Below, piece after piece: positions 1-5,036 of a stretch of DNA of 6,602 nucleotides (position 1 is the first letter of the stretch; every line of letters begins with the position of its first letter). The notes below the pieces were generated by a model that ran no database searches, was not told the origin of the DNA, and saw only the letters and a list, made by a program, of their open reading frames with translations. Location: positions 1-6,602 of the forward strand of contig DHDH01000026.1 in the NCBI GenBank assembly GCA_002399235.1, read 5' to 3'. Position numbers and translations under genes: made by a program. Source of the stretch: Firmicutes bacterium UBA4881. Lineage in GTDB: Bacteria; Bacillota; DTU065.

Positions 1-90
1 TGAACTAAGTGGAATGTAAATTATGAATTCGCTCGGGAATGTATTCTTTTTTCCAACAGTAAATTGACACTATCAGTTATAAAACAAGGG

Positions 91-122
91 TTGACACAAC
101 ACAACTCTGATGCTAATATAAT
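91..122 (+). promoter_or_regulatory. Sigma-A-type promoter of the tRNA-Val gene
   Basis: A perfect -35 box TTGACA lies at 91-96. At 17 bp spacing it is followed by TAATAT (114-119), preceded by a TG dinucleotide at 111-112 as in extended -10 promoters. A perfect TATAAT at 117-122 overlaps this, but its spacing from the -35 would be 20 bp. Either choice places the start of transcription near 126-130, about 15 bases ahead of the mature tRNA. No comparable promoter with both boxes is seen between the tRNA and thrS, so this promoter may also feed the thrS leader. A second TTGACA at 64-69 has no -10 at a usable distance. Confidence 0.75.
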
Positions 123-129
123 AAAGAAC

Positions 130-230
<101 letters not shown>

Positions 231-233
<3 letters not shown>

Positions 234-254
234 CTTTTTCATAATAAAAAGCTT
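231..254 (+). other. A/T-rich hairpin between tRNA-Val and the T-box
   Basis: AAGCTTTTT (231-239) and AAAAAGCTT (246-254) are perfect complements around the 6-base loop CATAAT. There is no T-run after the stem on the + strand, so it is not a standard intrinsic terminator. Its first three bases are shared with the 3' arm of the repeat around the tRNA, so the two structures exclude each other in part. The loop CATAAT matches a -10 box at 5 of 6 positions and lies at the right distance for a transcript starting at the T-box, but no -35 box accompanies it. Confidence 0.5.
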
Positions 255-472
255 TGATTAGGAAGATTCCTGCTTTAATCAGAGAGAGAAGCCCAGGCTG
301 AAAGCTTTTCACGTAGCAGGTGACCACCTAGGAGCTGTCCTTTGGAACGCTTTTGCTAGTATAAAGGACCGGTCAAAGACCGTTATCAAAGATAAGTACA
401 TAGATTGTATATCTATGCAGAATTAGGGTGGAACCACGAGCACTTCGTCCCTTGGGCGATAGTGCTCTTTTT
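252..472 (+). promoter_or_regulatory. T-box leader, threonine-specific (specifier ACC)
   Basis: This is a tRNA-sensing riboswitch controlling thrS. In Stem I, TAGG (259-262) pairs with CCTA (327-330) and CCTGC (269-273) with GCAGG (316-320). Together they close an internal specifier loop that presents ACC, a threonine codon, at 323-325, followed by A. The distal part carries the family motif AGAGAG (281-290 region) and GCTGAAAG. A second helix is GTCCTTT/AAAGGAC (337-343, 363-369), and further hairpins lie at 370-382 and 399-417. The conserved T-box AGGGTGGAACCACG is at 425-438. Its bulge TGGA would pair with a tRNA 3' end UCCA, as expected for tRNA-Thr. Uncharged tRNA-Thr is expected to stabilise the antiterminator (AGGG with the CCCT of 449-452) and let transcription enter thrS. 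Confidence 0.93.
438..472 (+). terminator. T-box attenuator terminator of thrS
   Basis: GAGCACT (438-444) pairs with AGTGCTC (461-467), extended by TCGTCC (445-450) with GGGCGA (454-459) across a single bulged T460. The loop has three bases and a T-run follows at 468-472. The 5' half overlaps the end of the conserved T-box and the loop side contains the CCCT needed by the antiterminator, so the two folds are mutually exclusive. Confidence 0.93.
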
Positions 473-493
473 AATTTTAAAGGAGGTAAGGCC

Positions 494-2416
494 ATGTTTG
501 TTTTGATTTTGCCAGATGGAAGTAGAAAGGAAGTTGCAGAAGGCACAACTGCGTTTATGGTAGCTGAAGAAATTAGCCACAGACTGGCTAAAGAGGCCAT
601 CTGTGCCAAACTAGATGGCCAGCTAATAGACATTAATGAACCACTAAAAAGTGGAGGACAATTTGAAGTTATTACTTCTAAATCACCTGAAGCCCTAGAA
701 GTAATTAGACACTCAGCTAGCCATATTATGGCCCAAGCAATTAAAAGACTATATCCGCAAGCTAAATTTGCTATTGGTCCAGCAATAAAAGATGGTTTCT
801 ACTATGACATCGATTTACCTGAAAAACTAAGTGAGAAAGATTTAGAAGCTATCGAAGCAGAGATGAAAAAGATTGTTTCAGAAAATCTTCCCTTCGAAAG
901 AAGAGAACTTCTTCAAGATAATGCTTTAGCCTACTTTGCAGCTAAGGAAGAACAATACAAAGTTGAACTAATCGAAGAACTTGAAGGAACAGTAAGCTTA
1001 TACAAACAAGGCGAATTTGAAGATCTATGCCGTGGACCTCACCTACCATCGACTGGTAGTTTGAAAGCTTTCAAATTATTAAGCCTCGCAGGTGCTTATT
1101 GGCGCGGTGATAGCAAGAGACCTATGCTGCAAAGAATCTATGGTACTGCTTTTGCTGACAAAGACAGCTTAAAAGAATACCTTAGATTGCTAGAAGAAGC
1201 AGCAAAAAGAGACCATCGCAAAATTGGTAAAGAGCTCGATCTCTATAGTGTCCGCGATGAAGGCCCTGGTTTCCCCTTCTTCCATCCAAAGGGTATGGTG
1301 CTAAGAAATACTCTAGAAGATTTCTGGCGTAAGATTCACCGTAAAGCCGGGTACGAAGAGATCAAAACACCAATTATTTTAAATGAGCAACTTTGGCATA
1401 ACTCTGGCCACTGGGATAAGTACAGAGAAAACATGTATTTTACTGTCATAGATGATAACAACTATGCTGTAAAACCGATGAACTGTCCAGGTGCTATGTT
1501 GCTTTATGGTAGACAACTAGTTAGCTACAGAGATCTACCACTAAGATATGGTGAACTAGGTCTTGTGCATCGCCATGAACTATCCGGTACTTTGCATGGC
1601 TTGATGAGGGTGCGTTGCTTTACCCAAGATGATGCTCATATCTTTATGACTCCAGACCAGATTGAAGCTGAGATTAGTGGAGTTATCGATATGATTGACT
1701 ATGTCTACAGACAGGTCTTTGGTTTCAACTATCATGTGGAACTCAGCACTAAACCAGAAAGATCTTTAGGTTCTGAAGAGATCTGGGAGACAGCTACCAA
1801 TGCTTTACGTGGTGCACTCAACCATAAGGGTGTTGACTATAAAGTTAATGAAGGCGATGGTGCTTTCTATGGTCCTAAGATCGACTTCCATCTCCAAGAC
1901 TGTCTAGGAAGAACCTGGCAATGTGGTACCATTCAATTAGACTTCCTCATGCCTGAGCGGTTCCATCTCAACTACATTGGTGAAGATGGTGAGAAACATA
2001 CACCTGTTGTTGTTCACCGTGTAGTCTTTGGCAGTATCGAACGCTTTATTGCTATCCTCACAGAGCACTTTGCTGGTGCTTTCCCAACTTGGCTATCTCC
2101 TGTTCAAGTAGAGATTATCCCAGTCAGCGATAGCCATAAAGAAATGGCTGAGAAACTAAGAGCTGAATTAGAGGATAACGATATTAGAACTCATATCGAT
2201 GCTAGAGACGAAAAACTTGGCTACCGCATTAGAGCAGCGCAGATGGAGAAAGTACCTTATATGCTAGTTATCGGCGATAAAGAAGTAGAGAGTGGTAATA
2301 TCTCGGTTCGTTCTAGAACTGCAGGCGATTTAGGAACTATGACCAGAGAAGATTTTATTGCTGGATTGGTTAAGGAAAATCGCACTATGAGTCAAGAATG
2401 TGTGTTTAAAAAATAA
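494..2416 (+). CDS. thrS: Threonyl-tRNA synthetase
   Basis: This cytoplasmic class II synthetase charges tRNA-Thr with threonine using ATP. The protein has 640 residues, the usual bacterial length. An N-terminal TGS domain spans about 1-62. The editing domain that removes mischarged serine spans about 65-225, with metal-type residues H73, H77, C179 and H183. The catalytic core spans about 240-535, with zinc ligands C331 (MNCPGAM), H382 (DDAHIF) and H508 (VVHRV). The anticodon-binding domain covers about 537-630. The ATG at 494 is chosen because AGGAGG at 481-486 sits 7 bases ahead. The same frame stays open back to a GTG at 428, but that codon lies inside the T-box and would translate the terminator. 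Expression should depend on the T-box upstream. The C-terminus ends in a short variable tail. No key residue is missing. Confidence 0.98.
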   Translation: MFVLILPDGSRKEVAEGTTAFMVAEEISHRLAKEAICAKLDGQLIDINEPLKSGGQFEVITSKSPEALEVIRHSASHIMAQAIKRLYPQAKFAIGPAIKDGFYYDIDLPEKLSEKDLEAIEAEMKKIVSENLPFERRELLQDNALAYFAAKEEQYKVELIEELEGTVSLYKQGEFEDLCRGPHLPSTGSLKAFKLLSLAGAYWRGDSKRPMLQRIYGTAFADKDSLKEYLRLLEEAAKRDHRKIGKELDLYSVRDEGPGFPFFHPKGMVLRNTLEDFWRKIHRKAGYEEIKTPIILNEQLWHNSGHWDKYRENMYFTVIDDNNYAVKPMNCPGAMLLYGRQLVSYRDLPLRYGELGLVHRHELSGTLHGLMRVRCFTQDDAHIFMTPDQIEAEISGVIDMIDYVYRQVFGFNYHVELSTKPERSLGSEEIWETATNALRGALNHKGVDYKVNEGDGAFYGPKIDFHLQDCLGRTWQCGTIQLDFLMPERFHLNYIGEDGEKHTPVVVHRVVFGSIERFIAILTEHFAGAFPTWLSPVQVEIIPVSDSHKEMAEKLRAELEDNDIRTHIDARDEKLGYRIRAAQMEKVPYMLVIGDKEVESGNISVRSRTAGDLGTMTREDFIAGLVKENRTMSQECVFKK

Positions 2417-2422
2417 TGTTTA

Positions 2423-2446
2423 AGAGGTAAGCCTAAGCTTGCCTCT
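2423..2446 (+). other. Hairpin after thrS without a T-run
   Basis: AGAGGTAAGC (2423-2432) pairs with GCTTGCCTCT (2437-2446), ten base pairs including one T-G wobble, around the loop CTAA. It starts six bases after the thrS stop codon. No run of T follows, so it is a poor intrinsic terminator. It could be a 3'-end stabilising stem or a factor-assisted stop. The next promoter begins 25 bases further on. Confidence 0.5.
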
Positions 2447-2458
2447 AGTCTCGATATT

Positions 2459-2482
2459 TAATGTGTTATAGTTGACACATTA
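2459..2482 (+). promoter_or_regulatory. Palindrome overlapping the infC promoter, possible operator
   Basis: TAATGTGT (2459-2466) and ACACATTA (2475-2482) are perfect complements separated by eight bases. The right arm covers part of the -35 box (2472-2477). It lies upstream of the predicted transcription start, so it would act as DNA rather than in the operon's own RNA. No matching copy is seen at the other two promoters of the window. The binding protein, if any, is unknown and the palindrome could be chance. Confidence 0.4.
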
Positions 2483-2500
2483 TGATGCAGATGCTATACT
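2472..2500 (+). promoter_or_regulatory. Strong sigma-A promoter of infC-rpmI-rplT
   Basis: TTGACA (2472-2477) and TATACT (2495-2500) are separated by exactly 17 bp, with a TG at 2492-2493 forming an extended -10. Transcription should start near 2507, just ahead of the folded L20-type leader. The match is about as good as a vegetative promoter gets, as expected for a ribosomal protein operon. Confidence 0.88.
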
Positions 2501-2506
2501 TTGAAT

Positions 2507-2615
2507 GTTACAAGAAGAAGCTACCTCGCTTCTCACCTTACAGCATCGCTAGTAAGGTTACTCAATAAGCGAATTAATAGGCTTTAGAGGAGCGGGGATT
2601 ACCCGCTCCTTTTTT
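2507..2615 (+). promoter_or_regulatory. L20-type ribosomal protein leader (attenuator)
   Basis: This untranslated leader precedes infC-rpmI-rplT and resembles the L20 leader family of Firmicutes, in which L20 binds its own mRNA and promotes early termination. Visible stems are AGAAGC/GCTTCT (2516-2521, 2528-2533) and ACCTTAC/GTAAGGT (2535-2541, 2552-2558), with a terminator at 2588-2615. An alternative long-range helix pairs CCTCGCTTCTC (2524-2534) with GAGGAGCGGGG (2587-2597). It has eleven contiguous pairs, two of them wobbles, and would dismantle both the first stem and the terminator, which is what an antiterminator should do. Family assignment rests on position, on the CACCTTAC...GTAAGGT element and on the downstream genes. 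The direction of control by L20 is taken from what is known in Bacillus subtilis. Confidence 0.85.
2588..2615 (+). terminator. Leader terminator of the infC operon
   Basis: AGGAGCGGG (2588-2596) pairs with CCCGCTCCT (2602-2610) around the loop GATTA, and the T-run covers 2610-2615. It stands 26 bases before the infC start codon, so it must be bypassed for any expression of infC, rpmI and rplT from the leader promoter. Confidence 0.92.
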
Positions 2616-2641
2616 GATTCAAATTTAGGGAGGGAAAAGAT

Positions 2642-3151
2642 ATTAGCAAAGACCTTAGAATCAATGACCAGATTAAAACAAGAAAAGTTAGAGTTGTATT
2701 AGAGGATGGTGAGCAACTCGGTATCTTAGACATTCGTGATGCTCTAAAAGCTGCCGAGGAGCGAAGTCTTGACTTAGTGGAGATTGCGCCAAATGCAACA
2801 CCTCCGGTTTGCCGTGTTATGAATTATGGCAAATATAAGTATGAACAGAATAAGCGTGAGAGAGAATCACGTAAAAACCAAAAAGTCATTGATGTCAAGG
2901 AACTCAGAATTACACCATCAACCGATGTTCATGATCTTGAGGTAAAGACCAACAGAGCTAAGGACTTCCTTAGTCGTGGCGACAAGGTTAAGTTTTCTGT
3001 GCGTTTCCGTGGCAGAGAAGTTGTTCATTCTCACCTAGGACAACAGGTGTTAAACGATATCGCTGCGAAATTAGCTGATTTAGCTGAGTTAGAGAGAGCT
3101 CCTAGACTAGAAGGAAATAATATGATCATGATCTTAGCACCAAAGCAGTAG
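2642..3151 (+). CDS. infC: Translation initiation factor IF-3, AUU start
   Basis: IF-3 binds the 30S subunit, keeps it apart from 50S and checks start-codon and initiator-tRNA pairing. The reading frame matching IF-3 runs back to ATT at 2642 (first residues I/M-SKDLRINDQI), preceded by GGAGG at 2629-2633 with 8-base spacing. Between the upstream in-frame stop at 2615-2617 and that point there is no ATG, GTG or TTG. The next usual start, GTG at 2777, would delete 45 conserved residues. AUU is a known infC start that lets IF-3 repress its own translation. The protein has 169 residues. The N-domain covers about 1-75 and holds the signature RVMNYGKYKYEQNK (58-71); the C-domain covers about 85-169. 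It is first in the operon, 16 bases ahead of rpmI. Confidence 0.95.
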   Translation: MSKDLRINDQIKTRKVRVVLEDGEQLGILDIRDALKAAEERSLDLVEIAPNATPPVCRVMNYGKYKYEQNKRERESRKNQKVIDVKELRITPSTDVHDLEVKTNRAKDFLSRGDKVKFSVRFRGREVVHSHLGQQVLNDIAAKLADLAELERAPRLEGNNMIMILAPKQ

Positions 3152-3167
3152 AGAGGGGGTTACTCCA

Positions 3168-3365
3168 ATGCCAAAGATTAAGACACACAGAGGTGCTGCT
3201 AAGCGTTTTAAGCTTACAGGCAAAGGCAAAATCAAAATTGATAGAGCCTATGGTAGTCATATGATGAGTAATAAGACACAAAAACAAAAGAGAAAGCTTC
3301 GTAAAGCTGCCTATATGTTCGAGGGCGAAGCAAAGAGAGTACGTAAATTACTACCTTATTCATAA
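3168..3365 (+). CDS. rpmI: 50S ribosomal protein L35
   Basis: This small, very basic 65-residue protein is a component of the large ribosomal subunit. It begins MPKIKTHRGAAKRFKLTGKG, the standard L35 N-terminus, and ends KRVRKLLPYS. The length is normal for the family. The ATG is preceded by AGAGGGGG (3152-3159), which follows directly on the infC stop codon. It lies between infC and rplT, 26 bases ahead of rplT, and is controlled with them by the L20-type leader. Confidence 0.97.
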   Translation: MPKIKTHRGAAKRFKLTGKGKIKIDRAYGSHMMSNKTQKQKRKLRKAAYMFEGEAKRVRKLLPYS

Positions 3366-3391
3366 GGACATTTGAAAGTAGGTGAAACGCT

Positions 3392-3745
3392 ATGCCACGC
3401 GTAACAAGTGGAGTAACAGGCCGCCGTCGGCACAAGAAAGTGCTGAAACAGGCTAAAGGATATTTTGGTTCTAAACATAAATTATATAGACCTGCAAATG
3501 AACAGGTAATGAAATCTTTGTGGTATGCTTATGTTCACAGAAGAACTAAGAAACGCGAATACCGTCGTCTCTGGATTGCCAGAATTAATGCTGCAGCCAG
3601 AACCTATGGTATGAGCTATTCAGCATTCATGGGTGGTCTTAAAAAAGCCGGTGTTGATGTTAACCGCAAAATGCTAGCTGATTTGGCCGTACGTGATACA
3701 ACTGGTTTCGAGCAATTAGTTAACGTTGCTAAAGCTGCAAAGTAA
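3392..3745 (+). CDS. rplT: 50S ribosomal protein L20
   Basis: L20 is an early assembly protein of the large subunit that binds 23S rRNA. In Firmicutes it is also the repressor of its own operon through the leader mRNA. The 117-residue protein has the usual length. It has a long basic N-terminal helix region (MPRVTSGVTGRRRHKKVLKQ) and the C-terminal globular part with GMSYSAFMGGLKKAGVDVNR at about 77-96. The ribosome binding site AGGTGA (3380-3385) is 6 bases before ATG. It is the last gene before the strong terminator at 3749-3776, so the autoregulated unit is infC-rpmI-rplT. Confidence 0.98.
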   Translation: MPRVTSGVTGRRRHKKVLKQAKGYFGSKHKLYRPANEQVMKSLWYAYVHRRTKKREYRRLWIARINAAARTYGMSYSAFMGGLKKAGVDVNRKMLADLAVRDTTGFEQLVNVAKAAK

Positions 3746-3748
3746 TTG

Positions 3749-3776
3749 ATAGGTCCGGTTACCGGACCTATTTTTT
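3749..3776 (+). terminator. Intrinsic terminator after rplT
   Basis: TAGGTCCGG (3750-3758) pairs perfectly with CCGGACCTA (3762-3770) around TTA, with A3749-T3771 as a possible tenth pair, followed by six T (3771-3776). It starts three bases after the rplT stop codon and ends 20 bases before the start of the methyltransferase gene. Confidence 0.95.
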
Positions 3777-3796
3777 CTCTCCAGGAGGTGAAAGGT

Positions 3797-4540
3797 ATGG
3801 TTCCCTACAGTAAACTAATTAAAGCTTTAGAGGATCGTAAAAGCCGCAAAAAAGAAGGCCTTTTTGTTATTGAAGGTCCAAAGCTATTAGAAGAAGCCCT
3901 ACAAGCTAGATTAGGACTAAAAGCTGTTTTATATAGTGAAAGCTTAAAAGATCTCAATCTCTTAGAAAAGGTCCCTAACCCCATCCAAATATCTGAGAAA
4001 GAACTACAAGAACTCAGTTCTACTGTTACTCCTCAGGGGATAATTGCTGTAGCTGAGATACCTGAGTATAATTGGACTCAGTTAAGAAAAGAACCTTTTT
4101 TCTTAATCTTAGATGGCATTCAAGACCCTGGTAATTTAGGTACCCTTTTTCGTACAGCTTTAGCTGCTGGAGCAGGCGGTCTTGTACTCTTAAAAAATAC
4201 TGTTGATCCTTTTAATCCTAAAGTAGTAAGAAGTGCCATGGGTGCTCTTTTTAAGCTTCCTTTTATAACTGATGTGGAAATAGAAACCTTAGAAAGCTTT
4301 AAGGGAGTACTTTGGGCTGCAATGCTCGAAGAGGCTAAACCTTATTATGAGTTAAAACCTCAACAAGGATTAGGCTTAATTATTGGGAACGAAGGCCAAG
4401 GTATATCCCCTGAGGTAGCTAGATTAGCTACAGAGAGGGTACATATTCCCATAGATACTAAAGCGGAATCCCTTAATGCAGCGATTGCTGCTGGGGTACT
4501 TCTCTTTTATCTCCGCCAAAATTTGGTTTCTTTGGCATAA
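3797..4540 (+). CDS. SpoU/TrmH-family RNA 2'-O-methyltransferase (YsgA-like)
   Basis: This is an SPOUT-class enzyme expected to transfer a methyl group from S-adenosylmethionine to a ribose 2'-OH in rRNA or tRNA; the target base cannot be told from sequence. The protein has 247 residues. An N-terminal substrate-binding domain (about 10-90) precedes the trefoil-knot domain with the three SpoU motifs. These are NLGTLFR at 113-119 with catalytic-type N113 and R119, IIGNEGQGIS at 195-204, and HIPIDTKAESLNAAIAAG at 216-233. The ATG at 3797 follows AGGAGGTG (3783-3790) by 6 bases. The frame is open back to a TTG at 3746, but that would run through the rplT terminator. Position next to pheST matches Bacillus ysgA. 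It must be expressed by read-through or by a weak promoter of its own. Confidence 0.93.
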   Translation: MVPYSKLIKALEDRKSRKKEGLFVIEGPKLLEEALQARLGLKAVLYSESLKDLNLLEKVPNPIQISEKELQELSSTVTPQGIIAVAEIPEYNWTQLRKEPFFLILDGIQDPGNLGTLFRTALAAGAGGLVLLKNTVDPFNPKVVRSAMGALFKLPFITDVEIETLESFKGVLWAAMLEEAKPYYELKPQQGLGLIIGNEGQGISPEVARLATERVHIPIDTKAESLNAAIAAGVLLFYLRQNLVSLA

Positions 4541-4566
4541 GAAAAAATATTATTGACACTAACTTG

Positions 4567-4594
4567 CTTGGCTTTTTGTATTGTAAAAGCTAAG
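4567..4594 (+). other. Hairpin in the spacer between the methyltransferase gene and yqzL
   Basis: CTTGGCTTTT (4567-4576) pairs with AAAAGCTAAG (4585-4594), ten pairs including one G-T wobble, with an 8-base loop. No T-run follows on either strand, so it is not a clear intrinsic terminator. A TTGACA at 4553-4558 lies just upstream, but the best -10 at 17 bp is only TTGTAT (4576-4581). The spacer 4541-4624 holds nothing else I can support. Confidence 0.4.
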
Positions 4595-4624
4595 AAGAGC
4601 AAAAATTACCCCCAAAGGCTGCCC

Positions 4625-4653
4625 TTGAGGACAGAAGGATAGTATGCTATAAT
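4625..4653 (+). promoter_or_regulatory. Sigma-A promoter of yqzL-pheS-pheT
   Basis: TTGAGG (4625-4630) and a perfect TATAAT (4648-4653) are separated by 17 bp, and TG at 4645-4646 gives an extended -10. Transcription should start near 4660, about 35 bases before yqzL. No convincing promoter is seen between yqzL and the T-box, so this one probably serves pheST too. Confidence 0.85.
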
Positions 4654-4694
4654 CTGTTTAAACAAAGCGGCTGTACGAAAGGTGGGGCGTCCGT

Positions 4695-4787
4695 ATGTTT
4701 AATGCGGATTTCTTTTGGCGGGTATTTGAGCTCACCGGGTCGTTAGTAGCTTACCTCATGTACAAAGAATTGCAAAACAAAGGCTAA
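4695..4787 (+). CDS. yqzL: YqzL-family micro-protein, 30 residues
   Basis: This 30-codon reading frame has a good ribosome binding site (AAAGGTGGGG, 4678-4687) and lies 35 bases downstream of a strong promoter. The peptide contains FFWRVFELTGS at about 6-16 and AYLMYKEL at 19-26. This resembles YqzL of Bacillus (about 47 residues, with a W-K-V-F...TG...YL-K-E pattern), here in the shorter form I associate with Clostridia. The molecular function is unknown. It is amphipathic and aromatic-rich, with no signal peptide or clear membrane segment. In Bacillus the gene lies between era and recO; here it sits between the methyltransferase gene and pheS. Its stop codon directly abuts the phenylalanine T-box, so its mRNA is likely to end at the T-box terminator when Phe-tRNA is charged. 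Assignment is from memory of the family. Confidence 0.8.
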   Translation: MFNADFFWRVFELTGSLVAYLMYKELQNKG

Positions 4788-5023
4788 GACGAAGAAAAGT
4801 ATTAAGTGGGCAACCATCAGGGACAGAGGATCAGAGACTGTGAGTCCTCTGGGTGAGCTCACCTAAGAAGTTCACTTCCGAGCTACAGCCTGAAGCCATT
4901 TGGTGTGTAGGAGCTGTCGGATTTCTCCCGTTAAAGAGAGTTAAGTGAAGAACAATATGTTCTTAATCAGGGTGGTACCACGGGCCTGACTCGTCCCTTG
5001 CGAGTCAGGCCATCTTTTTTTTT
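4788..5023 (+). promoter_or_regulatory. T-box leader, phenylalanine-specific (specifier TTC)
   Basis: This tRNA-sensing riboswitch controls pheST. In Stem I, GAAG (4791-4794) pairs with CTTC (4875-4878) below, and GTGGGC (4806-4811) with GCTCAC (4857-4862) above. They enclose a specifier loop with the loop-E type motifs AGTA (4798-4801) and GAA (4867-4869). The loop presents TTC, a phenylalanine codon, at 4871-4873, followed by A. The family element GGAGCTG is at 4910-4916. Stem III is AAGAAC/GTTCTT (4948-4953, 4959-4964). The conserved T-box AGGGTGGTACCACGG is at 4969-4983, and its TGGT bulge matches an ACCA 3' end, as in tRNA-Phe. The leader begins at the yqzL stop codon rather than behind its own promoter. 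Confidence 0.94.
4984..5023 (+). terminator. T-box attenuator terminator of pheST
   Basis: GCCTGACTCG (4984-4993) and CGAGTCAGGC (5001-5010) form a perfect 10-bp stem around a 7-base loop containing TCCCTT, the strand needed by the antiterminator. CATC and nine T (5015-5023) follow. The pheS ribosome binding site starts right after the T-run. Confidence 0.95.
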
Positions 5024-5036
5024 AGGAGGGAATTAA

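Noticed and set aside
1..90. Possible tail of an upstream gene (ELSGM-stop) and small inverted repeats
   Set aside because: Five codons cannot be assigned, and the repeats around 25-46 are only 4 bp long.
428..493. N-terminal extension of thrS from a GTG
   Set aside because: These codons fall in the conserved T-box and attenuator hairpin; the ATG at 494 has an ideal ribosome binding site and matches the family N-terminus.
373..633. Minus-strand reading frame of 86 codons
   Set aside because: It lies across the T-box terminator and the start of thrS and has no recognisable product.
2505..2552. 15-codon frame starting at the beginning of the L20-type leader
   Set aside because: It starts almost at the predicted transcript end with no ribosome binding site and overlaps the structured leader, whose bases are explained by RNA folding.
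3232..3435. Minus-strand reading frame of 67 codons
   Set aside because: It is a shadow of rpmI and rplT, which are certain on the + strand.
3746..3796. N-terminal extension of the methyltransferase from a TTG
   Set aside because: It would translate the rplT terminator; ATG 3797 has AGGAGGTG at good spacing.
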